Source: Lepeophtheirus salmonis (taxonomy: Eukaryota; Arthropoda; Copepoda; Siphonostomatoida; Caligidae). From it: a stretch of 64,000 nucleotides of DNA. Position 1 is the stretch's first letter, and each line of letters begins with the position of its first letter. A program made the translations under genes and the position numbers. The stretch is from assembly GCF_016086655.4 (NCBI RefSeq), contig NC_052136.2:15872001-15936000 (forward strand). Direction: 5' to 3'. This document shows positions 11,740 through 23,830 of the stretch, one piece after another. The notes below the pieces were generated by a model that was not told where the DNA came from, ran no database searches, and saw only the letters and a list, made by a program, of their open reading frames with translations.

Positions 11740-12187
11740 GTCCCAGCTTCAGTGAGACATGTCTTCAGATTAAAAAAAATCCAACCGGAATCTAACCTCC
11801 CATTTTTGTGGAAAGTAAGGAGTGGCTCAATGCAGATGCTTATATTGAACTTCTGATAAAAAATTGCTAGCTTGTGTCAAGAAAAAGTTCGGGACAACTT
11901 TGTTTCCATCCAAGACGTAGTTTCGTGACATTGCACACCGCTAAGCCTCAGGCCTTCCTGAGAGACAACTTTCCTGACTTTTGGGTCCTTAACATGGGGG
12001 GGGGGGGCTCCTATTCAGACGAAACCCTTTGTACTACTTTATTTAGACGTGTAGGTAGGAGAGGATGTGTGCTACTCTTAATAGGAGTGATCAGTGTCTA
12101 GAGGCTTCTATCAAGAAGGAGCAAACCAAGTTCGAGTGTGATAGCACAATAAAGGTCTTCAAGGGAAAAAGGGATCTAATTGAATGA
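11740..12187 (+). pseudogene. mariner-like transposase catalytic and C-terminal fragment
   Basis: Reads VPASVRHVFRLKK, then PPIFVESKEWLNADAYIELL, then (after a stop) a stretch where the second catalytic block should be, HTAKPQAFLRDNFPDFWVLN, and finally ASIKKEQTKFECDSTIKVFK and a TGA stop ending at 12,187. These are the central and C-terminal blocks of a mariner-type transposase: the VE-G-WLN-DAYIELL segment, the QDGAxxHTAKxTQAFL block, and a carboxy tail with IxKVFKGFRKRI. The aspartate-bearing QDG motif survives only across a frameshift (IQDVVS). The WPPxSPDxNPLDY block is replaced by a 12-G run at 11,996-12,007. N-terminus absent. Clearly inactive. Confidence 0.8.
11996..12007. repeat. poly-G tract, 12 nt
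   Basis: Run of 12 G in the coding relic, at the point where the WPP block of the transposase would be expected. Possible site of length variation. Confidence 0.9.
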
Positions 12188-14156
12188 ATTTGCTATAGCT
12201 GTAAGGGCGAAATGTTTAATAAAATTTGTGCTGAGCACTATTTTGAGATTATTTTTGAAAAAGATTTCTTCACAAAACTTCTGGTTTAAACTTGTTCTTG
12301 AAAAATTGAAAAAAATAATATTACAAGAAACTTAAAGTATAAAGAATAATAACAACTAATAGGCTATTATAAACTGACATTATAATTTATAGAAATTTCT
12401 AAATTGTAACAATAAATTATTATTTATATTAAAATGAACTTATTCAAAGAGGTACTTTGAAGATACTTAGGTAAATAACTTATGAATTAATGCACTTTCT
12501 ACTTTTGGGTTGGCAATCCTTATTATGCGTTGCACTTTAGTGTAGTACATATATTTATCTAATTTATAATCCATTCCAATAGGGATCTCAATTAAAACAA
12601 ATTCTAATAAAGTAAAAAAGAAGATAGTACGTTACTGTATAATACTTATTAATTTAGTGTAAGTTATTTTTGCGATAATGTGAATAGCATATCAAATTGA
12701 GAAAATAAGGGTCAAAACTTATTTAGTCATAAATAATAATAACAATAATTTTAAAAAAATGCAGTAGAACGCCATTAAAGAAGAACTGTAACAATTTTTT
12801 GTGTATACACCACACATTAAAAAAATGTTAATAAGAATAATTAAGTAACTATTGGAGCTCATTAAGCCTTATGGTAGAGTATTACTTATGTATTAATAAA
12901 ACTCTTGATTAAGAAAGCTTGGTATCCAGTGTTAAAAAAGGATGGGGCCAAATACATTTGTTCTTTTGCTAAAGTGTCCTTAAGTCCTATAAATTAATAC
13001 TTATACTTAAATATTTGAGTTCCAGAATACGGATAGTTTGTTAAAAGTAGTACTTATAAATACTAGACTACTTAAGTACTTCCAAGTATTTGACAGCTAA
13101 TTATGAAAAATATTTAACTTACTTCATTTCAAATGTTTAAAAATAATTTTTTTTTTATCAACTGGGTGGTCCATTGAAATCGGAACATTTATGTGAGGTC
13201 ATCACATAAAAATTATAAACCAGTATGTATATAATAATAGATTTTACCTTTGTTATTGAATATATTTTTATTTGTATCTTTAGAATCGTCTATCAATAGA
13301 AACGTAGTAAGTTGGTAATATGGCGCAGTAAACACATATATAAAGTGCCTTATCCACAAATTAAGGTCAATGTAAATCCTCAAATTACAGCACTTAGGAG
13401 CATTAAGGGAAGAGTTGAGTCCTTGACATGAGAGGAAAGAGCCAAGACTATGATAAAGAACATTCAATTCATAGTGTTCAAAGGCAAGGATGCCTAACAA
13501 GAAATGGAAAATAGATTCAACTCTGAGTTAGAATGGGAAGACTGAGGAGATTATTCTTGAAGAGGTCCCTAAAACAGTCTAAAAATTAATTTTATCAATC
13601 CTAAAACTCTCATAAACTTCCAGAAACCCAAATAAAAGAAACCCCCCTCCCGTCCAAGAAGTCAAAATTTCGAGAAAAAAATAATGATCTGAAGCCAGAG
13701 AGACTCACGAAAGACTCGACATTAATGGAATTAGGATTATGGAGGACAAGTTTTGAGCTCTACTATTCCACAAATAAGATGGGACAAATGAACAAAAATT
13801 TAAGTAGTATTCGTATATATAAAAAATATATATGGTATTTGAAATTAATTAATTAAATAAGTAGTTAAATAATTCTGTTTGAAGGAGAGTTCATTTAAAA
13901 ATAATTTTAAATTTCCTGTTAATTTCAATTGACAAAGTACATACATTGACTGAAATTGATTTGGTTCATTTTGTAATATATAATATAACGATTAGACTTC
14001 CAGGGCATAGAAATTATTAAATGATAAATAACTTTTCGGTGGATCTTTTAATGCGTACTAGTGACATTGTCCTTGAGTAGGAAGAACGTGTTTGTTTAAT
14101 GAATCAGGTAATCACATTAAAAATATATTTACGTATGTGATATAATGAAATAATAA
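12188..14156. other. AT-rich stretch with a solo mariner end
   Basis: No gene seen. At 13,164-13,200 GGGTGGTCCATTGAAATCGG is an isolated terminal-repeat end of the GGTGGTCC mariner family. Around 12,870-13,090 several ACTTAAGTACTT-type strings occur, possibly an eroded MITE. The minus-strand frame at 13,213-13,500 has no family features. Confidence 0.5.
13164..13200 (+). repeat. solo terminal repeat of GGTGGTCC mariner family
   Basis: GGTGGTCCATTGAAATCGG followed by AACATTTATG matches the element ends at 10,500 (GGTGGTCCATTTGGAATCTG) and 62,441 (GAGTGGTCCATTAAAACTC). No transposase relic or partner end was found nearby. Confidence 0.6.
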
Positions 14157-14363
14157 TTAAATAAAAAGAAGAACATAAACGAAAGCCATTGTTGTAGCTT
14201 TGTCCGTAAAATTGATGGCTCCTGGTTTTGTTCCCTTCTCTCCCCCCACGTTCCATTTGGGAATTAGAACAATGATTCCATTTTTCCCTGTAATTAGTTC
14301 AGGACACTCAACTAACAATGAACCCTTGATAACAAAAACTAGTATTAAAATATTTATGAACAT
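14157..14363 (-). other. possible short secreted-protein frame or first exon (unrecognised)
   Basis: A 68-codon frame on the minus strand, less AT-rich than its surroundings. It begins MFINILILVFVIKGSLLVEC, which reads like a signal peptide (one Lys, then a hydrophobic run and a small-residue/Cys border). A polar part follows with Pro, Gly and Lys (PELITGKN, GGEKGTKPGAINFTDKA) and it ends at TAA. I recognise no family. It could be a real small secreted peptide, a first coding exon, or chance. No clear promoter, acceptor or polyadenylation signal was found. Confidence 0.2.
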
Positions 14364-14649
14364 TAAATTATCACGTTTATTTTCCCCCCTTGCACAAATA
14401 CCTTCCTTTTTTTTTGTGGACTTTCAAAAAATTAAAAGTAATCCAGCAAAAATAATTGGAATTTTATTTCAGGTGTAAAAAAAAGTTGCTATTTGACACA
14501 TTTTAGACCTCTTAAAATGTATAAAATACGATACTGTTTTATAAAAAATTGTACTATATATATTTTTACCGTTTGGTTTATTTGTAAAAATATGTGTGTA
14601 TCATATTTTTAATAGGTTAAGTGATTTGCTCTATAAATTTGCAGTTTTT

Positions 14650-14880
14650 TGTTATTATCAAATACTAAGGGTAGTACCCGGCATTGCATTTGCAGTTAAA
14701 CTCGTCAAACTTTCAAATTTTCCTTCAATTATATAAAAGAAAACTCCCCAAAAAATCATTCGCAGTACTTTCCGTTTTTCATAAGCACACTCACACGTAG
14801 CTACTCACTCAATACATAGACGTTCTCCTCTCGAGAATAAGAAATGTCAAATAGTTGTTGACTCGAGTAAAAATGTTTGA
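14650..14880 (+). repeat. dispersed repeat family A, copy 5 (right part)
   Basis: GTACTTTCCGTTTTTCATAA, GCACACTCACACGTAGCTAC, then CTCTCGAGAATAAGAAATG match the right half of family A as seen at 43,600-43,680 and 50,425-50,490. Confidence 0.55.
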
Positions 14881-15318
14881 TTAACAAAATAACTATATAT
14901 ACTTTTTATCAGCGCCAATTATTGACTTATATTTTATCTACACCCAGATTATATAAAAATATTCCTAAAAATGAAGGTAGAAGGTAAGACACTTTATGTA
15001 AATACCATGGGAAATTCCCACAACAATCTATTTCTTATCTTAAATAGGAGGAAGGTAAATAAAATTATTTTTGAAAATTATGCTTTTAATTAAGAGAGAG
15101 ATGTAAGATATATGAATGTATAATGTTTTTTTTAAGGATGCATGGGACTTTTCTACCCTTGATATGCTTAGTGTCAAAGGAAATGTCACTTCCTGTTTAT
15201 GTGAAAAAATACGTATTTATATTTGGTTGTATTACTTACCTATATAGTTGTATAACATATGACAAGCCAATATGTCAAAAAAAATAAACATTAAAAAGGA
15301 CATGATACGATTGACAAT

Positions 15319-15594
15319 TTAAATAATATCTGCGGGAAGATCACCTCTGTCAAGACGTTTAATTAGACTTGCTGCACAGGTATGCGGGATAATGGATGAT
15401 GAAGTGTAACACTGTGGAATTGGGAGGAGATATAATTGGATTGACTCAGAGCATAATGTAGGATCGACAACGGGGTAATTCATGCCTATGTCTTTGCTTG
15501 ATACAGAGTGAGACTTGTGTACATATATTTCCTTCCATTCATATATGGTTTCAGGGAAATAATTAAACGCCATTACATCTAAGCTGTTCACCTG
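15319..15594 (-). CDS. possible terminal exon of an unrecognised host gene
   Basis: On the minus strand an open stretch of 91 codons with balanced composition (unlike the Lys/Asn/Ile-rich chance frames elsewhere) runs from a plausible splice acceptor, GTGTTTGGCAG just above 15,594, to a TAA ending at about 15,316. A pyrimidine-bearing tract (CTCTCACAATTTC) and a TAAC branch-point-like string precede the acceptor. The peptide has sensible features, for example YFPETIYEWKEIYVHKS, YPVVDPTLCSESIQLYLLP and a C-terminus AASLIKRLDRGDLPADII; an internal AG|GTGATC could also serve as a donor. I recognise no domain. No canonical AATAAA is seen close downstream. It could instead be an old unknown transposon piece. 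Confidence 0.35.
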   Translation of the reverse strand, partial: QVNSLDVMAFNYFPETIYEWKEIYVHKSHSVSSKDIGMNYPVVDPTLCSESIQLYLLPIPQCYTSSSIIPHTCAASLIKRLDRGDLPADII

Positions 15595-15699
15595 CCAAAC
15601 ACTATTGAAATTGTGAGAGTTACCAGGTTAATTTTCGGACTCTTCTTTACCTACCGAAAATGTGTATGATTTTCAACCTTAAGTAGGACTGGTATTTAT

Positions 15700-15990
15700 C
15701 TTTTATAGACATCTTTGAGTAAATTATAGGCATTGAGTTCAAATTTATGAGATAAGTTCAGATACCCAAGATTTAATTGGCTTATAACTATTATTTGATT
15801 TAAGATAATTATTTTGACCCCGATATGTCCTTTTGAATAAAATCTATCGATTTTTCAATTTTGGATCCAGGAAGTACAATTTGGGGAATCCTTCAAGTGT
15901 GAATAAGAATGAATTTTTTATGAAAATTGACTTTAATTCATCGAAGAATACTAATGTAATCTACACTTAATTTTAAGAAAAAATAATATT
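15700..15990 (-). repeat. dispersed repeat family B, copy 1
   Basis: Minus orientation. Contains the reverse of the family blocks GACTCAAAxATGTCTAC, TTGAATACAAGGCxTATxAT and CATATCxGGGTCAAA, and at its far end the reverse of a CTTTGACGAATTxxxGTCAATTT block. Compare 31.7, 36.1, 51.6 and 53.2 kb. Confidence 0.5.
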
Positions 15991-18589
15991 TCTTGTTTTT
16001 GTTTTGATGGGCCACATAAATTGATGATATCGTAAATGGCAAATATCACCTATGATGACGTCATAGATCAAAGATGGTTCCGGATAGTTTGTGATTCTAA
16101 TGGTTTCTAGATATCTTTGCATAAAAATATGCGGGATGAGCTAAAATACCATAGAATTTTAGGTATATTTTATATAATTTATTTCATTGCATCACTTATT
16201 TTATTTTGTGGTTTATAAAAATAATATTTGCGATTTATAATCTTATTTATGACTCCTCGACTAATCCTTAGTGCTAATTTCCTTGATCACAGGAACACTT
16301 ACAATCTACACAGATCAGTGGTTCCTTATCGATGCTCTACAAAAGATTACATCAATAAAAAATAAAAATTATTTTTTTAATAATAGGGAGGGGAATTGTA
16401 CTTTGTGGAATGTTAAAAAAATGCTATAGTGCTCATTGACCTAGAATTTTCCCTTTAAGAACTAAAGAATAATACTGACAGCATTGAAAAATGAAATAAA
16501 AAGCTACTACTTAGATTGGCATCAAGAAAAAGTCTAGTAGTTTGAAATTTTATTTATAAAAACACAAATATTTACAAAATATAATCCTTGTTGGATGGAA
16601 TGTGATATTAAGGGAATGTAGTTAGATAAGGAAATGAGAGCAATTTCATCGTTTAAAAATTCACTCATCCACTTGTATTGTACTATAATAGATAATAATA
16701 CAAGTTAAAGTTTTCAGAAAATTTTTACATGTGGAATGCCCTTACTTTGCCTTCTCTAAATATTACATAAATTTTGACTGTACATACATATTTTAAGTCA
16801 AATAAGAAGCATTTATATTTTGAGCTTAAAATACTTATCAAAAAAGTGTTTGTAAATCCATAAAGATGTTATTTGTATCAAATTATATATTAAAAATAAG
16901 ATACTTTTAGTTCCCTGTGAAATGTAATTTTGAGTAGCCAATTATGAACATGTATACATATTTCTAGCTTAACAGTCATGGACATAATAATATTTCTGAA
17001 ATGCACATTTAAAAAATAATTAATTACATAGCAAATATTTTTAAGTGAGATACTTCCACCATTTAATATTTATCTCACTTTATATAATATTTGTAAATTA
17101 TGTTATTTTTGCACTAAGCTCTTCAAATCAAAAATAAATAATTAATTAATCAATCAAAATTAGAAAATGAAGTTTTCTAAACGAAAAAATGACAAACCTA
17201 CTTTTTTTTCAAAAACTACTTTTTAGTTTTTAAATAACTGTCCTTTTCCCAATGTATTTTATGTACTTATATAAAAATTATATTTAAAAAAAAAATATTT
17301 TAAGCAGAGAAGCACCACCTTTCTGCCAAAAATTAATAAATTATTGTATCATTTGATTCATTCGACAGTCCATTTATTTAGTTCACGATTGTAATTAATG
17401 TAATTTGTCGTGATAAATGTAATTTAAGTAATTCCCTAAAAATGTTACACTCGATTATATTTTTTAGTACAATTGGATTAAAATTGGATGTGTCAAATCA
17501 TCTAATGTTGATAAACTTAATAATGAAATTTCAGTTCTACATGTTGTTTCCGTTCTGATCCAACTTTCCTTGTAAATTAGGTCAAAAATTGAGTTGCAAA
17601 CCTGTGCATTTTGTAAAGTAGTTTGTAAACCACTTAACTTATGCTTGCAGATAATACATCATTTGATTTCAATTGAGGCTTGTAACTTAATTTTTTTATA
17701 GGTATGTTGATATAAATATAATAAACTCCGACTAAATTTTTTCTCTTTAAATATTTTAAGCAAGAAAACTTTGTATTTAGAATTTAAATCTGATGTTTTG
17801 ATATCTACTGTTGCACATCTTATCACTAAGGAATATATAAGGAGGCTTAGATCTGCCTCAAACATGGTAAAGGAGGATTATATATTCCATGAAAGATATT
17901 AATGATGTTGGGAAGTTCAACTCCAAATTTCAGATATTGCCTAGTTAGATTAGTTTTTCACCATATTGAAAAGACTTTGGACAAACATATATCGATATCA
18001 AACACGCTTTTGTTTGCTGTCCAGTTTTGAAAATTATACATTAAAAAAGATTTATATTACTTAATTCCCAGTATTTTATAAATTTTGAGTAAATATATTT
18101 GAAAGTGTTTGGTATTCGAATAACAAGAAGTAGAGTTCATATGAGCAATAATGCATTGGTGCGGCTATCAGTAACTGTAAAGCGTTTATGGCTCAACAGC
18201 TCACAGAAGATAGTGTGATTGACGGAAGCAATCTAAGCACGATCTTGATATCGGCTGCAGCTGGATACACCGCTTAAACTCTGAGTATTTTACAGCCACC
18301 TAACTCATCCTGGAATTATGCCGCCAAATTTATTATATATTTTCCATCAATATCAATTCGGTCTGAAATAACTTTAAACCCGATTATTCCGCTATAATAG
18401 AAGTATAAAAATGAAAATTTGGATTGAGTTGTCTTATATTTAATTTAGTTTTGTTACTTTTTTTTCGAAGGTGCTTTAAGTTTTTAAACTATTATATTAT
18501 ATATATGTGAATATGTAAACGTTTGTTTTGATTAGTTTGTGATAGTCTGATTGTTTTTGGTTTTAAGGTAGTTTGACAATAATGTTAAA
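15991..18589. other. AT-rich stretch, no gene
   Basis: Nothing recognisable. Around 16,280-16,360 there is a CAGTGGTTCC string resembling hAT ends, alone not enough to call an element. A less AT-rich patch at 18,110-18,330 has stops in all frames and matches no family I know. Confidence 0.5.
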
Positions 18590-18728
18590 TCATTAATGTG
18601 GCTGCCCCTAGCAGTAATGATGGCTTCCAGGCAGTAATTGAAGGCTTGTTATCCACTGCCAATATAGTGCTCTTTTATAGCATCCCAGTGCTGCCTGACA
18701 GCGGCTTTCAGGGCGTCGCTGTTTCCAC
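18590..18728 (-). pseudogene. mariner-like transposase C-terminus
   Basis: Minus strand from 18,728: GNSDALKAAVRQHWDAIKEH, YIGSG, stop, QAFNYCLEAIITARGSHIN. This is the last 45 or so residues of a mariner-type transposase (the ALKAAVxxHWDAMxExYIRSxCQAFxxRLEAIIAA pattern). One stop interrupts it. The rest of the element is not seen on either side. The AATCATTAATG string just beyond its end also occurs near 28,570. Confidence 0.75.
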
Positions 18729-21700
18729 CTAGAAAAATAATTTTATACAAACTGAAAAAGAAATAGAGTTTTTTTAACAAGAGGCGATTAGAAATAAATT
18801 AAAAACATAACTCAAATTGATTTTTAGACTGAGGTACTTTAACAAATACCACAAATATTTGAATATTTACACATATATTTTATCAACTATTTTATTAGTA
18901 TCGATACAAAATGATCTCTATATTATATAAATTATCATACAACATTTTAGATCTAATATATATCCAATACTGAAAATGAGATGTATTTATAGACATGATG
19001 ATACATTTAATGATTATTTACTCATTCTTACAAAAATGTAACGAAATTAATCTTTAAATATAGAAAACACACCCAAACTGATTGTTAATTAAATTTAGCT
19101 AAATTCACTGGAAATCCCAATTTGATAAAATTATGTTGATCAAATATGAATATTTCTTGCCTTAGACAAATAACTATTGATATGGGATTTCCCAAAAAAA
19201 TTATTATCTCTGCTCTTTGATAAAATTGTCAAATAATATTTTTTTGCTAATACTTTGCATTTATTATCCTAATCTTACTGTCCTGGGAGGTTAACCTACT
19301 CAAGAACTAAGGTTTTATTTATTTTATACTTTTGTTCCACCTTTTATTTAAAATTTCTAATTTATCATATACTTTATAAACCCAACTTTATTATTTTTTG
19401 AGAAGGTAACAAATTATGAGATTAATTATCGAGGTTTCAAAGAAAATATTATATGTGTTGTTAATATTTATCTATCCCAACGGTGCATATGAAAAAAGGA
19501 GAGGGAAAGACAAAGAAAAGATCACTTATTCTTTTAATAAAATGTCATGTTTGATAATCATTTATTAATTTAGAAATAACATTTCCCCTACAATTTACAA
19601 AATATACGTAAACATATATAAGATATTTTGTAGGAAAAAAAAAGTAAAATTTGTTAGTAGGTACCAATTTAAGAAAAAATCGTTCTATATGCTTGCTTTG
19701 ATCTGTTTACATCCAATTGAGAGGATTTGATGAATTTTTAAACATATACATTCAAGAAACTATCGGATTTTTAAGCCACTGATAGATATATTTTATAACA
19801 CAGTTCATCATTGAGTAAAAAAGAAAACCCCAAACATATAACATATTATTATTGCATGATAAAGATTTAAAAGATTATAATAATTATATAACTTCAATTT
19901 TGTATCTTTTTTCTATTACTTCATCCATTTTCCATTTGAAAATATCTTTTAAAATGCTAAAAATTATTTTATAAATATAACACCTTGATCTTAGAATTAT
20001 CCAAGCAACTTGACTTTGGTTTTTCAACATGATGTAATTTTTATTCTGATAGTAAAAACATTTGTGTTTTATTTCGATAAAAAATTCTATAAAATACCTA
20101 TTACTTTATACGAATTTTAGAAATCAAATTAACACACATTAGTTTTCACGAGGTTGCGTGTATTATACGCAATAATAATAGCTAGTATGCCTCAGTATTC
20201 ACATTGAAAATTGGAAGAATCCGAGAAATAAAAATGAAAAAAATATTAACGATCTTAACGCAAAACAGTTAACTAAATGAACTAAATCTTGATTATAAAT
20301 AGATAATATACGAATAATCCTAAGCAAGGCATTTTAAAGATAAATAAATAATCAAATTTAACATTTAGGAGGATATTGAAAAGTATTGGCTATAAAATAT
20401 TGATTGAAAGAAGTGAACAACATTTATCAATAGTCATAGAGTGTATAGTATACCAGTTCACCAACGGAGGTTTATACAAAATTGGCTTTTAGATTACAAA
20501 AAGAGGAGAGGTTCGTTCACAAGGGGGCATTTTGCCTCTCTAATTTAAACATAATAGGGACTAATATGAGCCTGCCTATTCCACGGACACACGGAGATAA
20601 TAATGAAAATGTGATATGATGTTTGTCTTGAAATATATCGATGATTCTACTCCAATCCAATTTAAAAAGATGATGTGGTCTTAAATATATCAAGAAAACA
20701 ATTTACCAAAGTAGTATATCAAATTAGTTATACAAACCCACTATTTAACTTTATTGAACAGAATAAATTCTAATATTGTTCATTTGAATTCCAGCAACCC
20801 AAGACGAATTAACTGGTTAATACAATCTTCACATCAAATTTTTAATAGTATAGTCTCAAAAAAGTGGTACATCAGCAGGCGAAGGAAAAGGAAAAGGAAG
20901 ATTCAAAACTTTATTTTTGTATATATAAGATTGTCCATAAAAAAACATAAAACAAAAGTCAATTTAAAATTTAGAAATACCCAAAAACAAATCAAAAAAT
21001 TGAAGATATTAAACAAAAATCAAAATTCAATCATAAAGTGAACTAATTTCAAAATATTAACCCTCTACCCATTTACGCTTAGATTAATTTTGCCATTTCA
21101 TTTTTTTTAATCTAAATTATAGAAGGGTGGCTATAATATAATTGTAAATTCTCAAAAAGTGGGATTGTCATAGCACTCCTGTTGTGTGGCCCCTGCATAT
21201 GTAATAACTACTCTGGAGAAATATTGTTTGATATTGCTAAAATTTCCATTTTGATATTGGGTTGGCTAAACACCCCATAGACTTACATGCTGGAATATTG
21301 GAAGGGAAATAAAGTAGAGTTAATGGATTGCATCAATTGAAGTAATAAAAATACTTAATTACTTCTTCTTTTTCGTTAAACTGCACCACCACAATTTAAA
21401 TTTACACTATCATAAGTCAATTTTGTTTGCCCATAAATTGAGAGGAAGAAATAAGATTAAAATTATATATAATTCGCAAAAAAAAAGAAAAATTGCATTC
21501 TGATTGATTTATTTGTAAAAGTTTTCGTTTTTCCATCTACAGAATAATTAATATACATCTGTATAAAGTCGTATGTATTACATATATACGCCTATTAAAA
21601 AAATACAAGTTGTAATCTATCAAAACAATACCAAATAAAATAATATTTGATTTTCCGCAAAGAACTGGTATCAAGATTAACAACTCATAGCTGCTCTCCT

Positions 21701-21839
21701 TCTACAAATCCATATACTATGCCTATGTTTGATTTCTTTTTTAAATCCTATTTTTCACAACTCTAACCATGATAATGTATAATTTTGTGGTAAAAGTAAT
21801 CTTTTATTTTTGCTTTATTTCAATGCTTTATTATAAATT
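18729..21839. other. AT-rich stretch with one old duplicated segment
   Basis: No gene seen. The segment 19,890-20,470 is an old, diverged copy of 28,800-29,380. The plus-strand frame at 20,754-21,041 is a Lys/Asn/Ile-rich chance frame. Confidence 0.5.
19890..20470 (+). repeat. diverged duplicated segment (partner at 28.8-29.4 kb)
   Basis: Shares an ordered series of blocks with 28,800-29,380: GTAAAAACATTTxxxxTTTAT, GAGGTTGxGTGTATTATA, TCTTAAGCAAAAC-like, ACGAATAAxCCTxA, GGCATTxxxAAGATAAAT and GGAxxxxATTGAAAAGT. Identity is low, implying an old duplication or two copies of an unknown long repeat. Confidence 0.45.
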
Positions 21840-22250
21840 TTTACAATCACTCGACTCAAGCCAAGCATGCTCTGTTTTGCTCAATAACTTGTCGCCAAAC
21901 AAGAATGCAACTTCATAATGTCCTTTTTGTAGAAGCCGTATCCCTATTAACAAAAACCTTACCCAATCAATTTTCAGAGGTCACTACTGAGTTCTAATTT
22001 TTACCAGCAATCGCGCTATAGACTACGTGCTACTGACAAGAAAAGGTGGTGGTTACTTGGTGCCATGTCTGGGCTGTAGAATGGAAGCATAAGAACTTCC
22101 TATTTGAGCACCTGGAGCTGCTGGCGTGCCATCAAGGATATGTGTGGCCCGGCGTTGTTTCGATGAAACACATTTCCTCTCATATTTACAATTGCTAGCC
22201 GCTCTATGGGGTTGTCAGCTTCCAATGGTCGATTTGTTCACCGTAAAAAG
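21840..22250 (-). pseudogene. mellifera-like mariner transposase, C-terminal half
   Basis: Minus strand: ERLAIVNMRGNVFHRNNAGP, then HISLMARQQLQVLK, a stop, EVLMLPFYSPDMAPSNHHLF, and, further on in shifting frames, FYKKDIMKL and WRQVIEQNRACLA near the carboxy end. This follows the mariner order VVFHQDNARPH (second catalytic Asp, here changed to Asn: HRNNAGPH), YSPDLAPSDYHLF (third catalytic Asp, here Asn: APSNHHLF) and the terminal WQxVIxxNGAYL. Both visible catalytic positions are altered and there are stops and frameshifts. The N-terminal half is missing. An AATAAAG string follows the tail. Confidence 0.8.
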
Positions 22251-22640
22251 AAGATTTGTTGTAAAATTTTATTCTTTAATTTAAAAAAATTACATAACAC
22301 TCTTTTGCAACACGAACTCAATAAGTATCGACCACGTATACATCATCATTTTTTTGGTTGCATTCGATGAGTTTTTCCGTTTCAGGTAAATTGCTTTTTC
22401 TTTCATTGAGACCTCAATAATTTACTAAACCGACTTAACGTAATACTTTAACATAAAGTATTTGTTGTATACACTAAAACCTTTTCTGTACTTTATCGTA
22501 TGATCCGATGTTACCAATAATTAACAAGATATACTTAGTTTATAAAAGAGTGGAAAATACGAAATTTCTTGTTTCCGAACTAAATAGTTAAGACTTGGAT
22601 TGAAAAAATTATGGATTTTTCTGCTAAAATAAAAGGGGGA

Positions 22641-23830
22641 CATGGTAAATCCGGAAAAAGTTAAATTGCAAATTTTAAGATGTGTAGAGATTTTGTAATA
22701 AGAATTTCAAAACGTGCATAAATTTATTTACAGTTTTTTAGTATCTTGTCTATGAGCATGTAAAAGAATTTCCATCATCATTTTTTTTTTTTTTCGAATA
22801 TCCAAAATCAACAGTTTATGACATCATTAAGGCCTTGGATGAAGAGGGAAAGACTGAGTGAACAGCTCATTCAACAAGATCTTATATAATTGGGACTAAA
22901 ATGTTTCACAGCTGGCTTGAAACGATCAATTGACACTAATCCAGACAAACCAAACACTAGGCTGGCCAAATACTGCAAAGTGAACAATGAGACCATAAAA
23001 AATGTCACCTGGATTGACTTTGATCCTTGTTTAGGGTTAGAACCTCAAAACATCTACTAACAGAGCAAAATAAGGCAGAGTGGCAGACACAATAAGTAAA
23101 GGCAACATTCGTATTAACCAAATAAAGAGCAAAGGTTTCAACGTTCAGTTTATTAGGACGAGAAAATCTTGATAATTGATGGCATGCATAACAGTAAAAA
23201 AAAAAGGTGAATCTGTTTCGACCCTGATGAGGTCCAATCAATCATGAAAACAAAGAATCCGGCTGCAGCTATGGTCCTGGAGATGATCAGTACCGAGAGA
23301 CATGATAGCCCTCCTCCCAATTCTTTCAAAAAGTGTCAGAAGGTGACAAAAGAGGTCTACAAGGACTTCGTCAAGGATATGGTCATTGTAGAGATGAATT
23401 AGGTAACTAATGAGAAGCTATATACATTCCAGCAAGTTTCAGCAACTGCTCATTAGGGCAAGATTATCCAAGAGTTCTTTTTAAAAATGTCGCGGATTCC
23501 ATTATTTTGGTCAGAAAATAGCCCAGAACTCAATGCCAGGGATTTTTACTTATAAGGTAGGATGGTGATGATCGCTTGAAAGAATAATCATGCCTCAGTG
23601 GAGGCCTATAAGGGCTCTATTGTCAAGACAATGCAGCACCTGGATTGCACGAGGTAGCAAAGGCATCCCAGGCATTCAGGCACCGTGAACAGATTGTGAT
23701 CGAGAACGAAGGCTCTCATTATTAAGAATTATTTTAAATTTAATGTGGCTTTCAAATGAATTAAAAGTAATCTTTCTATATATTATATAAGTCTCATAAT
23801 TAGCCGTTGAAGTTATTCCAAATTTACCTT
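22641..23830 (+). mobile_element. near-full-length decayed mariner element
   Basis: A left end CATGGTAAATCCGGAAAAAG (22,641 on) and the reverse complement of the right end, CAAGGTAAATTTGGAATAAC (from about 23,830), are imperfect inverted repeats about 27 bp long enclosing about 1.19 kb, close to the expected 1.2-1.3 kb of a mariner. No clear TA duplication remains at the outer edges. The transposase relic inside covers nearly all conserved blocks. Confidence 0.65.
22785..23724 (+). pseudogene. mariner-like transposase, multiply broken
   Basis: Blocks in order: YPKSTVYDIIKALDEEGKTE (helix-turn-helix, 22,798-22,858), HSTRS, ERSIDTNPDKPNTRLAKYC (22,920-22,980), a DEKILIIDG relic carrying the first catalytic Asp (about 23,158-23,186), FDPDEV, KNPAAAMVLEMISTE, KVTKEVYKDFVKDMV, an FQQVSATAH relic of the FQQDSAPAH block (second catalytic Asp lost to Val), FWSENSPELNARDFYL (third block, Asp kept) and the tail AKASQAFRHREQIVIENEGS before a TAA near 23,724. 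At least five stops and several frameshifts. Family: mariner-like, DDD type judged by block order. The antisense frame at 23,005-23,241 is a shadow. Confidence 0.8.

Noticed and set aside
16290..16340. CAGTGGTTCC as an hAT terminal repeat
   Set aside because: Single short match without a partner end or 8-bp duplication.
20754..21041. Plus-strand open frame of 95 codons, basic (Lys/Arg/Asn-rich)
   Set aside because: Composition is what AT-rich DNA gives by chance (AAA, AAT, ATT codons); no domain, acceptor or neighbouring exon.
23005..23241. Minus-strand open frame
   Set aside because: Antisense to the mariner relic at 22,785-23,724, which has clear protein similarity on the plus strand.
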